32,634 nt of DNA. Origin: CAZKKF01 sp964553285 (GTDB lineage: Bacteria; Patescibacteriota; Minisyncoccia; Phycocordibacterales; Zambryskibacteraceae). Shown here piece after piece: positions 6,663 through 14,666 of the stretch. The notes beneath the pieces are model-generated. The model did not search any database and was not told the origin of the DNA. It was given only the letters and a program-made list of their open reading frames with translations. The position numbers and the translations under genes are program-made. Position 1 is the first letter of the stretch. Each line of letters opens with the position of its first letter. Location of the stretch: NCBI GenBank assembly GCA_964553285.1, contig CAZKKF010000009.1:1-32634 (forward strand). Reading direction: 5' to 3'.

Positions 6663-7014
6663 TGAGATCTACGGAGACTAGTCCGCTTGGTATTTTGACT
6701 GCAATGCCTCAAGCGGACGAAGCGCATTGCAGTCAGGCTTAGAGAATTTTCCTCGCGCCGCTAAGCTGTGCGGCGCAAAGAGATTGCCTCAAGAGATTGC
6801 ACCCTTATGCGCTTATGAGGCACTTGCGCAAAAGGATGTTGCCGGACCGGACGCTTATGCGTGGGCCAGAGCAAAGGCGCCGTTTGCCGTAAAATACGGA
6901 GAAACGACACCGCGACCTACAGAATTTTTTGCAGGTATGTGGTGAGTGTTTAAAGAGTACTCACTCTTCTCGCACTAACTACCCTTATTCCTTTTGTCAA
7001 AGCCCTGCATCCCC
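6619..7014 (-). ncRNA. ssrA: tmRNA (transfer-messenger RNA)
   Basis: This RNA rescues stalled ribosomes: it is charged with alanine and then templates a degradation tag. The 5' GGGGATG (7014-7008) pairs with 3' CATCTCC (6626-6620), including the G3-U70 wobble that marks alanine identity. The T arm GGCGG-TTCAACT-CCGCC sits directly before the 3' strand. The tag frame, 6887 down to 6855, reads GCA AAC GGC GCC TTT GCT CTG GCC CAC GCA TAA, giving ANGAFALAHA. Downstream there is a perfect 7-bp GCGCCGC hairpin. There is also an H-type pseudoknot, with GACTGCAATGC (6697-6707) pairing with 6724-6734, and GTCCGCTTG (6681-6689) pairing with 6710-6718. CCA is no longer encoded because the element entered here. 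ssrA lies 20 bases after smpB in the same direction, with no obvious promoter between them, so it may be processed from a joint transcript. Confidence 0.93.
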
Positions 7015-7034
7015 ATATGGAAACGGGCGAACTA

Positions 7035-7481
7035 TTAGCCGCGCTTTACGGTGCGGCGGATGTCTCGCATGACTTCGCGTTCTTTGGTGGCCTCGCGTTT
7101 ATCAAACTTCTTTTTACCGCGGGCCACGGCGATGTCGCACTTAATCATCCTTCCCTTATTATACACCGAAAGGGGCACTATTGTCAAACCTTTTTTCTCT
7201 CCCATATTTTCAAGCTCGGAGAGCTCTTTTTTATTCAAAAGAAGCCTCCTCGGCCTTTCCGGGTCATACGTCTCCGGCGTGTTGTTTTGCTGGTAGGGCC
7301 TGATGCTTGCGCCCACCAAGAAGGCCTCTCCTCCGCGCACCAGGACGCGCGCTCCGGAGAGGTTCATGCCGCCCGCGCGAATGCTCTTTACCTCAAACCC
7401 CTCAAGCTCAATACCGGCCGTGTAGGTTTCCTCCACGGAATAGTCAAAGCGCGCTTTTTTGTTTTCTGCATACCTGCCCAT
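7035..7481 (-). CDS. smpB: SsrA-binding protein SmpB
   Basis: This protein binds the tRNA-like domain of tmRNA and places it in the empty A site of stalled ribosomes. The 148-residue product begins MGRYAENKKARFDYSVEE and contains GFEVKSIRAG and the RRLLLNKKEL region. It also has IVPLSVYNKGR and the basic tail GKKKFDKREATKERE, all typical of SmpB. The N terminus is slightly shorter than in E. coli. I chose ATG 7481 because a minus-strand TATTAT (7489-7494) ends seven bases before it, matching the leaderless pattern of this genome; the upstream ATG 7490 overlaps that box. It is adjacent to ssrA and divergent from ftsH. Confidence 0.93.
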   Translation of the reverse strand: MGRYAENKKARFDYSVEETYTAGIELEGFEVKSIRAGGMNLSGARVLVRGGEAFLVGASIRPYQQNNTPETYDPERPRRLLLNKKELSELENMGEKKGLTIVPLSVYNKGRMIKCDIAVARGKKKFDKREATKEREVMRDIRRTVKRG

Positions 7482-7564
7482 GCTCTGCATAATATCAATA
7501 GCCGGAGCAAAAACCCATAGCCTTTGAATGAGACTGTTTGTATCGCCCAAATGATGCTTTGGTG

Positions 7565-7570
7565 TATAAT
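7565..7570 (+). promoter_or_regulatory. -10 box of ftsH
   Basis: TATAAT preceded by TG (extended -10) lies seven bases before ATG 7578, which predicts a leaderless ftsH mRNA. Confidence 0.65.
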
Positions 7571-7577
7571 GCCGTGC

Positions 7578-9539
<1,962 letters not shown>

Positions 9540-9568
9540 GTGAGAAAGATTTCCTGTCCGGAAATTAC

Positions 9569-9597
9569 AAAGCCCCCCGTCAAACGGGGGGCTTTGC
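9569..9597. terminator. Bidirectional terminator after ftsH
   Basis: AAAGCCCCCCGT (9569-9580) pairs perfectly with ACGGGGGGCTTT (9584-9595) around a CAA loop. It lies between the convergent ftsH and DUF378 genes and has A/T-rich ends in both directions, although the T tract is short. Confidence 0.75.
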
Positions 9598-9610
9598 GCT
9601 TGTGCACCAT

Positions 9611-9829
9611 TTACATACTGCTTGAGCCCGCTTTGGTACCACAGTCGCGGCATGCGCGCTTGTGAGTGAATAGCTCAAAGACTGCGGCCACACCCACCAG
9701 GATGTAGATTATTCTTGAAACCATGGAATCCATGCCTCCAAGCAATCCGCCTATCTCCGTGCCCAACAAACCGAACGCCAACCAGTTCAATCCTCCGACA
9801 ATGAGGAGAATGAATGCCAGTTTATGCAT
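9611..9829 (-). CDS. DUF378-family small membrane protein
   Basis: This 72-residue protein begins MHKLAFILLIVGGLNWLAFG and continues with a second hydrophobic segment, IIYILVGVAAVFELF. The GGLNWL motif and two-helix layout are those of DUF378, a family of unknown function. The C-terminal tail carries a CRDC pair. I prefer ATG 9829 because a minus-strand TACAAT (9865-9870) would start transcription downstream of the other candidate, ATG 9859. It is a single-gene unit convergent with ftsH. Confidence 0.8.
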   Translation of the reverse strand: MHKLAFILLIVGGLNWLAFGLLGTEIGGLLGGMDSMVSRIIYILVGVAAVFELFTHKRACRDCGTKAGSSSM

Positions 9830-9924
9830 TGCTTTTTTGTTACAACTAATAACCTGCATTTATTGTATCAAAATCATGGGGGCTATTTATCTTTTCCTGT
9901 GAACATGTTTATATAGTAGGGCTT

Positions 9925-9998
9925 CCACCCTTAGCTCAGTTGGTTAGAGCACGGAGCTTATACCTCCGGGGTCCTAGGTTCAAATCCTAGAGGGTGGA
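9925..9998 (+). tRNA. tRNA-Ile(UAU)
   Basis: The cloverleaf is complete: acceptor CCACCCT/AGGGTGG, D arm GCTC/GAGC, anticodon stem CGGAG/CTCCG with loop CTTATAC, and T arm CTAGG-TTCAAAT-CCTAG. The discriminator is A and CCA is not encoded. The anticodon TAT reads AUA directly. Most bacteria instead use a lysidine-modified CAU tRNA. ATA is a very common Ile codon in the genes of this window, which fits a dedicated tRNA. Confidence 0.9.
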
Positions 9999-10011
9999 CA
10001 AGAGATAGGGT

Positions 10012-12165
10012 TTATTCAAAATGAATTTTATTGGCCCTTTCGGCTAGGGTTTTTGCAAGCAGGGGAAAGCGGGAGAGATCAGGGTCTTCTGCCACCACGG
10101 CGGCCGCTTCGTTTCGCGCCGCCTCAACGAGCTTTAGGTTTTTGAGAGCTTCCATCCCAACATCAGACACGCCCCATTGTTTCCTTCCGGCTATGTCTCC
10201 GGCGCCGCGCTCCGACAGGTCTGCTTCCGCAAGCTCAAAACCGTTCTTGGCTTTTTCCAATGCTTTAAGTCTGTTTATGGTGCGCTCTGCCCTTGCATCG
10301 GCAAAGACAAAACAGTATGCCTGGTGGTTGCTTCGCACCACACGTCCTCGAAGCTGATGAAGCTGTGCCAGGCCGAAGCGCTCCGCGCCTTCTATGATGA
10401 TAACCGTTGCATTTGGTACGTTTACTCCCACTTCCACCACCGAAGTAGCGACCAGTATATTTGTCTTGCCTTCCGCAAACTCTTTCATGGTCTTGTCTTT
10501 TTCCGCAGGGGTCATCTTGCCATGGAGGATGCCTATTTCAAACTCGGGGAAGACTTCTTTTTTGAGGCGCTTGGCTTCTTCTTTTACGGACTTGGCTTGT
10601 ATGGCAAGAGACTTGCTTGGGTCCGGTTCGTCTATCCTGGGGCAGATTACATAGCATTGCCTGCCGGAAGAAAGCTCCTTGCGCACATCCTCATAGGCGG
10701 CATCCCTTTTGTCTGGTGGGACTATTTTTGTGATAACTTTCTTTCTTCCGGCAGGCATCTCATCAAGGACGGTCAAATCAAGATTGCCGAAGATGGTCAG
10801 AGCCAGCGTGCGCGGTATGGGAGTGGCTGTCATTGAAAGCAAGTGAGGAGCCATGTGGTTTTTCTGTATCAGGGCCGCTCTCTGCTTGGTGCCGAAGCGG
10901 TGTTGTTCGTCCACCACCGCAAGGGCAAGGTCTTTGAACTTTACACTTTTTTGTATGAGGGCATGTGTACCTATGAGTATAGGAATGTTGCCTTCGGCCA
11001 CCCATTTGAGCAGCTGTGAGCGCGAGATCGTGGTGTATCCTTTTGGATTTATCTTGGAAGGGAATTTGCGGCAGGAGGAGCCTGTGATGAGCCCTACATC
11101 AATACCCTGATTTATGAAGTATTGAATAAAAGATTCAAAGTGCTGTGTGGCAAGTATCTCTGTCGGCGCCATATAGGCCACCTGAAGCGAGCCAAACTGC
11201 CTGTCCTTTGGGCGAGTCCTTACTGTGACGTATGCGCTCATTGCGGCTATGGCAGTCTTGCCAGAGCCCACGTCTCCCTCCAGGAGCCGCGACATCGGCC
11301 TGCCCGAAGATATATCTTTCATTATATCTTCAACCGCTTTTTCCTGGCCCTCTGTCAGTTTGTAGGGAAAAGTTGCTTTGAACTCTTCAAGCTCTCCTTT
11401 TTTGGGGGATATTGTAAATGCCGAAAGCGATTCCCATACGGCTTTCTCTTTTTGCTTTTCAAGTTGTATGAAAAATATTTCCTCAAAGGCGAATCTTTTG
11501 CGGGCCGCTTCGGCATCTTTTCTTTTGCGCGGGGCATGTATCCACACGAGGGCGGTGGCAAGAGTGGGCAGGTTGTATCTCTCCAAAATCTCTTTTGGTA
11601 CAGGGTCTTCTATTTTTTCCTGCAGGCGGTGTTTGATGAGCTTGTCTGCCGCGTGGCGAAACCATTCCGAGCTGACACCTCTTGTCTCTGGATATACAGG
11701 AAACAAATCTTCACCCTCTCCCGCAAAAAGTGAATCCTCTATGCCTGTAATGGGGGAGTTTGCATCGGCGCGCTCCATCTTGGGGTTGACCATGGAGAGC
11801 TTGTCCTTCCGCGCGGATACTTTGCCTGTGATTTTTACAAAAGACCCTTGGGGGATCATCTTGGCTATGTAAGGCTGGTGGAGAAAGACTAGATCAAGCG
11901 CTCCTGTGCCGTCATCAAAAACCGCTTTCGTCATTGGGATCTTGCTTCTGAAACCCTTGGAGGGTTTTATTCTCTTTATGGAGCCGTAGAGGGTGGCTTC
12001 TTCTCCCTGCGCGAGTGCCTCCACCGTCTTGCCGCCGGCCCTTGAGCCGTATCTGGCAGGGAAGTGTCGGAGCAGATTAGGTGGGGTTTTTATACCAAGC
12101 CGGTCTAGGCCTTTTTTGTGGGGTTCGTCCAGGCGAAAATATTTTTGCAGAGTTTCTCCGTCCAT
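10012..12165 (-). CDS. recG: ATP-dependent DNA helicase RecG
   Basis: This is a double-stranded DNA translocase that remodels stalled replication forks and Holliday junctions. The 717 residues give the full RecG layout. An N-terminal wedge/OB-fold region includes the PARYGSRAG and VKITGKVSARKDKLSMVNP stretches. Helicase motif I is GDVGSGKT (about residues 296-303), the DEQH box is near 417 (VVDEQHRFG), and motif III is SMTATPIPRTLAL. The second RecA-like lobe has ATSVVEVGVNVPNA and QLRGRVVRS, followed by the RecG C-terminal region. It is slightly longer than the E. coli protein. A minus-strand TACAAT (12172-12177) lies six bases before ATG 12165, predicting a leaderless mRNA. It is divergent from the next gene, with both promoters in 45 bases. 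Confidence 0.95.
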   Translation of the reverse strand: MDGETLQKYFRLDEPHKKGLDRLGIKTPPNLLRHFPARYGSRAGGKTVEALAQGEEATLYGSIKRIKPSKGFRSKIPMTKAVFDDGTGALDLVFLHQPYIAKMIPQGSFVKITGKVSARKDKLSMVNPKMERADANSPITGIEDSLFAGEGEDLFPVYPETRGVSSEWFRHAADKLIKHRLQEKIEDPVPKEILERYNLPTLATALVWIHAPRKRKDAEAARKRFAFEEIFFIQLEKQKEKAVWESLSAFTISPKKGELEEFKATFPYKLTEGQEKAVEDIMKDISSGRPMSRLLEGDVGSGKTAIAAMSAYVTVRTRPKDRQFGSLQVAYMAPTEILATQHFESFIQYFINQGIDVGLITGSSCRKFPSKINPKGYTTISRSQLLKWVAEGNIPILIGTHALIQKSVKFKDLALAVVDEQHRFGTKQRAALIQKNHMAPHLLSMTATPIPRTLALTIFGNLDLTVLDEMPAGRKKVITKIVPPDKRDAAYEDVRKELSSGRQCYVICPRIDEPDPSKSLAIQAKSVKEEAKRLKKEVFPEFEIGILHGKMTPAEKDKTMKEFAEGKTNILVATSVVEVGVNVPNATVIIIEGAERFGLAQLHQLRGRVVRSNHQAYCFVFADARAERTINRLKALEKAKNGFELAEADLSERGAGDIAGRKQWGVSDVGMEALKNLKLVEAARNEAAAVVAEDPDLSRFPLLAKTLAERANKIHFE

Positions 12166-12210
12166 AGCCCTATTGTACCCAAAGGCGGCAGGTTTGATAC
12201 AATGATTTAC

Positions 12211-12450
12211 ATGATAGAGACAATATCAATCGTTATTGAAGTATTAATAGTGTTTGTGGCTTTGGGTATCGCTGTTTCAAGGAAAAAAGCTTACGGGTAC
12301 GCTTTGGCTCTGACTTTTGCCATTTATGTGCTCTTTGATTCAAATAGGCACTTTGGCTGGGGTATAGCTCAAAATACACTTGATCTCCTGTTCCTTCTTG
12401 CCACCGTTTCCGCTTTCTGGGCTGTACTTAGTATATATAGAAGAAAGTAG
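12211..12450 (+). CDS. Small hypothetical membrane protein
   Basis: This 79-residue protein has three predicted membrane segments: about residues 3-20, 27-43 and 54-74 (the last being LDLLFLLATVSAFWAVL). It ends YRRK. I do not recognise a family. ATG 12211 is chosen because TACAAT (12198-12203) ends seven bases upstream; ATG 12202 overlaps that box. It is transcribed divergently from recG. Confidence 0.6.
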   Translation: MIETISIVIEVLIVFVALGIAVSRKKAYGYALALTFAIYVLFDSNRHFGWGIAQNTLDLLFLLATVSAFWAVLSIYRRK

Positions 12451-12518
12451 ACATATTGTTTCGGGGCTTATGAAAATACGGCCAATTGTGATAAGTTGGG
12501 CCTGTTAGATGTTTTTGA

Positions 12519-12531
12519 TGGAGACGTGGCT
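12519..12531 (+). repeat. Copy of the tRNA-Ser 5' end (left flank of the GIY-YIG unit)
   Basis: TGGAGACGTGGCT is identical to 12826-12838, which is the base before tRNA-Ser plus its first 12 bases. The copies are 307 bp apart and bracket the GIY-YIG gene, suggesting an insertion next to or into the tRNA gene. Confidence 0.7.
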
Positions 12532-12561
12532 TCCGCCCAAGGCGGACCAGCCTAGGGCTGG
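12532..12561. repeat. Twin perfect hairpins
   Basis: TCCGCC-CAA-GGCGGA (12532-12546) is followed without a gap by CCAGCC-TAG-GGCTGG (12547-12561). Both stems are perfect 6-mers with 3-base loops. They lie just inside the tRNA-Ser fragment and end 17 bases before the GIY-YIG start codon. They look like a REP-type mobile hairpin or an end structure of the inserted unit. Confidence 0.6.
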
Positions 12562-12578
12562 GAGTGGGGTTAAAGTAT

Positions 12579-12821
12579 ATGTATTACGTTTACATACTTA
12601 AGAGCAGGAAGAATTCTAAGCTGTATAAGGGTTTTACGAGTGATTTAAAGAGAAGGCTGAGGGAGCATAACTCTGGAAATTCTAAGTTTACGAGTAATAA
12701 CGGACCATGGGAACTCTTGTATTATGAAGCTTTTAAAGATAAGGTGGATGCCAAAAGAGAGGAACAGTTTCTGAAATCCGGCAAAGGCAGAGAAAGAATC
12801 AAGTATCTCTTTGGACAATAA
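12579..12821 (+). CDS. GIY-YIG family nuclease-like protein
   Basis: This 80-residue protein begins MYYVYILKSRKNSKLYKGFT: the YVYILKS...LYKGFT segment is the GIY-YIG core with its variant residues. The helix with the conserved Arg follows (DLKRRLREHNSG), and a Glu lies in the C-terminal helix (KREEQFLKSGKGR). This is the single-domain UPF0213/YhbQ-like type; members cut DNA or resemble nuclease domains of homing enzymes. ATG 12579 is chosen over GTG 12564 because family members begin at this Met. The gene is framed by two copies of the tRNA-Ser 5' end and ends just before the intact tRNA, which suggests a mobile unit rather than a host repair gene. Confidence 0.85.
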   Translation: MYYVYILKSRKNSKLYKGFTSDLKRRLREHNSGNSKFTSNNGPWELLYYEAFKDKVDAKREEQFLKSGKGRERIKYLFGQ

Positions 12822-12826
12822 ATATT

Positions 12827-12915
12827 GGAGACGTGGCTGAGTGGTCGAAAGCGCCTCACTGCTAACGAGGTAGGGTCTTTAAAAGCCCTCCAGGGTTCGA
12901 ATCCCTGCGTCTCCG
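12827..12915 (+). tRNA. tRNA-Ser(GCU)
   Basis: The acceptor is GGAGACG/CGTCTCC. The anticodon stem CCTCA/CGAGG has loop CTGCTAA (anticodon GCT, reading AGC/AGU). There is a long variable arm, as expected for Ser, then T arm CAGGG-TTCGAAT-CCCTG. The discriminator is G. The next bases are CCT, so CCA is not encoded. The first 12 bases are duplicated at 12520-12531. Confidence 0.93.
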
Positions 12916-12944
12916 CCTTCGCTCGCCGAAGCGAGCTACGGCGG
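12913..12944. repeat. REP-like hairpin overlapping the tRNA-Ser 3' end
   Basis: CCGCC (12913-12917) pairs with GGCGG (12940-12944), enclosing GCTCGC-CGAA-GCGAGC (12921-12936). The outer stem uses the last tRNA bases. It shares the GGCGGA word with the hairpin at 12532-12546, so both may belong to one dispersed hairpin family. Confidence 0.5.
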
Positions 12945-13015
12945 ACACAGTCCGCAAAAGACAAGTAAAAGCTCCATGGGGACTTTAAACTCGGTGTTAT
13001 AATTGACTTACTATC

Positions 13016-13471
13016 ATGAACATAAAAGTAGTCGTTGAATGTGAAGCAGGGTCAGATATAAAAAATGTTTTTGACGAAGTAACTTTAGAGAGTAAGGAAT
13101 CTTTCCAAGTGTCCCGAGCATATCCTTTCCCATATGGGTTTATACAAGGGACCAAGAGTGGCGACGGGGATTGTCTGGATTGTTTTGTCCTTACAAAGCA
13201 ACCCCTTCAGCCAAAAGAGATAGTGGAAGTGGAGGTCGTGGGAATGTTTGAGCAATTCGAAACTCGGAACGGGGTCAGAAAAGAGGATCATAATATTCTT
13301 GCTGTTTTAAAAGGTGATAATTTTACTGTTGATGATGAAGTCAGAAATATGCTGCAAGACTTTATAGAGCAGGTTTGGGATCATAGAGAGGGAAAGAAGG
13401 TGGAAGTCGGGAAGTTTTTGGGTATAGAAGAAGCGGAAGCCCTAATATCGTCTAGCCGTGACTCTTTGTAA
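13016..13471 (+). CDS. ppa: Inorganic pyrophosphatase (divergent family I)
   Basis: This enzyme hydrolyses pyrophosphate to two phosphates, driving biosynthetic reactions. The 151-residue protein has the soluble family I core: YPFPYGFIQGTKSGDGDCLD, equivalent to the YPxNYGY...DGDPxDV metal-binding signature, then a later Asp in KEDHNILAV. The third and C-terminal parts match in order: LQPKEIVEVEVVGMFEQ, and DFIEQVWDHREGKKVEVG. It is shorter than E. coli PPase (175 residues). The Pro of DGDPxD is Cys, and one of the usual Asp residues in the second acidic cluster is not evident, so activity should be checked. A TATAAT (12998-13003) lies 12 bases before ATG 13016. The stop is one base from the next gene's start. 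Confidence 0.8.
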   Translation: MNIKVVVECEAGSDIKNVFDEVTLESKESFQVSRAYPFPYGFIQGTKSGDGDCLDCFVLTKQPLQPKEIVEVEVVGMFEQFETRNGVRKEDHNILAVLKGDNFTVDDEVRNMLQDFIEQVWDHREGKKVEVGKFLGIEEAEALISSSRDSL

Positions 13472-13472
13472 C

Positions 13473-14015
13473 ATGAAATTCTTTATTGGCATTGTTTCTC
13501 CTCCTGTAACCCAAGACAGAATCTTTGATTTCCAGAAAAGCTTTCCTTCAAATAAGGTTCCTTTTTTCAACGAGCCGCATATTACCCTCAAAGCTCCCAG
13601 TGGCCTAACCGAGGATAAAAGCTGGCTTGCCAAGGTGGAGGCACTCGTCGGAGATTATCCAGGGTTTCAAATCAAACTTGAAGGACTTGACGGTTTTGAC
13701 GACAAAGTGCTATTTCTTAATCCGGTTTTTTCTCAAGAACTGATTGACCTGCATTTAAAATTATTTAATCTGCTTTGTCCCGGCATTGAAAATGACAATA
13801 AATTTTTTGAAGGATCTTTGTATCATCCGCATCTTACTCTTGGGGAAACTACTTGGGGAGGAATGGCTACTGAGGAATTGAAAGAAATGAAAAAGATGGC
13901 GGAATCAGCGTTCGTTGGTATTACTGCATTCCAAGTGGATTTTGTCAGGGTTTTTCAAAAAGATAATAACGAAGAGCCTTATCACAAGCTTTTGGATATA
14001 CCCCTTAAAATATGA
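13473..14015 (+). CDS. 2'-5' RNA ligase / 2H phosphoesterase family protein
   Basis: This 180-residue protein contains both H-x-T-L signatures of the 2H phosphoesterase fold: PHITLKAP (about residues 35-42) and HPHLTLGE (about 117-124). Members open cyclic phosphates on RNA ends or seal RNA; the exact substrate cannot be told from sequence. ATG 13473 begins one base after the pyrophosphatase stop, so the two form an operon. Its own stop overlaps the next ATG (ATGA at 14012-14015). Confidence 0.82.
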   Translation: MKFFIGIVSPPVTQDRIFDFQKSFPSNKVPFFNEPHITLKAPSGLTEDKSWLAKVEALVGDYPGFQIKLEGLDGFDDKVLFLNPVFSQELIDLHLKLFNLLCPGIENDNKFFEGSLYHPHLTLGETTWGGMATEELKEMKKMAESAFVGITAFQVDFVRVFQKDNNEEPYHKLLDIPLKI

Positions 14016-14098
14016 AAGTAATCTTCAAATACGATTCGGACAAAGACTTGACTTTTTCTATTGAATATGCTAAGATTAGGGTAGGACTGTTCCAGTAA
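14012..14098 (+). pseudogene. 28-residue ORF, probably a truncated gene
   Basis: The start is coupled (ATGA) to the preceding phosphoesterase gene. The peptide starts MKVIFKYDSDKDLTFSIEYA and then ends early. The opening looks like the start of a larger cytosolic protein. The strong promoter of the next gene (14048-14076) lies inside this frame, so the secreted-protein cassette may have been inserted here and cut off the original gene. Confidence 0.4.
14048..14076 (+). promoter_or_regulatory. Strong promoter of the secreted-protein gene
   Basis: TTGACT (14048-14053), a 17-base spacer ending in TGC, and TAAGAT (14071-14076) form this promoter. The start would be near 14083, giving a leader of about 48 bases, unlike the leaderless neighbours. 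Confidence 0.7.
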
Positions 14099-14130
14099 TA
14101 ATTCCCCATACCACCCACCAAGGAGGTACC

Positions 14131-14619
14131 ATGCGGTTCGCAATCATGCTGGTTTTGCTGGTTTTCGCCCTGCCGGTGCAGGCCCAAAACCGAGAGATCG
14201 TCCTCGACGAGGCGGCGCGCGCGGAGATGCGTATGCTCGCCGAGAGAATCGAAAGGTTCCTCGAGTCGGGGCAGGAGCCGCCTCGGCGGTACTGCCTTAA
14301 TCCCGGAGAGAAGATCGAGGACTGCAAGATCATCTTGCTCAAGGTGGTCGAAGCCCCAGACCTTCGGGATCTGATGATGGAGCTAAACGCAGTCTTCGGG
14401 CAAATCCTGAAGATGAATCGAGACCAGGCGATTGTTGCCTGGCAGACACTCGATTTCATGGGTGTCAAATTCCCGGCGGGGAGCGAGGGACGTGGGGTGG
14501 TGGAGAAGTTCCAAAAGGCGATTATCATCCGTATGGCTGAGCTGGTTCGTACCAGTCGCCAGCCGGGGGAGATATCGTCGGTTTTCGGAAGTGTCACTGG
14601 TCGGAGTTTTTACCACTAG
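14131..14619 (+). CDS. Secreted hypothetical protein
   Basis: This 162-residue protein has a clear Sec signal peptide: MRFAIMLVLLVFALPVQAQN, with likely cleavage after AQA-type residues near 18. The mature part is mostly helical and charged. It has two Cys residues (RRYCLN and EDCKI) that could form a disulfide once exported. I recognise no family. A perfect Shine-Dalgarno sequence AAGGAGGT (14120-14127) precedes ATG 14131, the best in the window. Codons favour ATC, CTC, GTC and CGG, whereas neighbours favour ATA and AGG, so the gene looks foreign or under different translational selection. It has its own promoter and terminator. Confidence 0.75.
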   Translation: MRFAIMLVLLVFALPVQAQNREIVLDEAARAEMRMLAERIERFLESGQEPPRRYCLNPGEKIEDCKIILLKVVEAPDLRDLMMELNAVFGQILKMNRDQAIVAWQTLDFMGVKFPAGSEGRGVVEKFQKAIIIRMAELVRTSRQPGEISSVFGSVTGRSFYH

Positions 14620-14629
14620 TCGACACGGG

Positions 14630-14666
14630 GCGCACTACCTTCGGGTACGTGCGCTCTTATGTTTTT
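14630..14666 (+). terminator. Terminator with UUCG tetraloop
   Basis: GCGCAC-TACC (14630-14639) pairs with GGTA-(C bulge)-GTGCGC (14644-14654) around a TTCG loop. It is followed by a T-rich tail ending in five T at 14662-14666. It closes the secreted-protein unit right at the 3' end of the convergent permease gene. Confidence 0.8.

Noticed and set aside
6727..6945. A 72-codon forward frame
   Set aside because: It is the antisense of tmRNA, whose acceptor, T arm, tag and pseudoknot account for the sequence.
7017..7520. A 167-codon forward frame opposite smpB
   Set aside because: SmpB on the minus strand has clear family motifs; the forward frame is its shadow.
14610..14626. ACTAGTCGAC after the secreted-protein gene as a cloning linker
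   Set aside because: It resembles joined SpeI and SalI sites, but the flanks are continuous with the gene end and a natural terminator, so chance is a simpler explanation.
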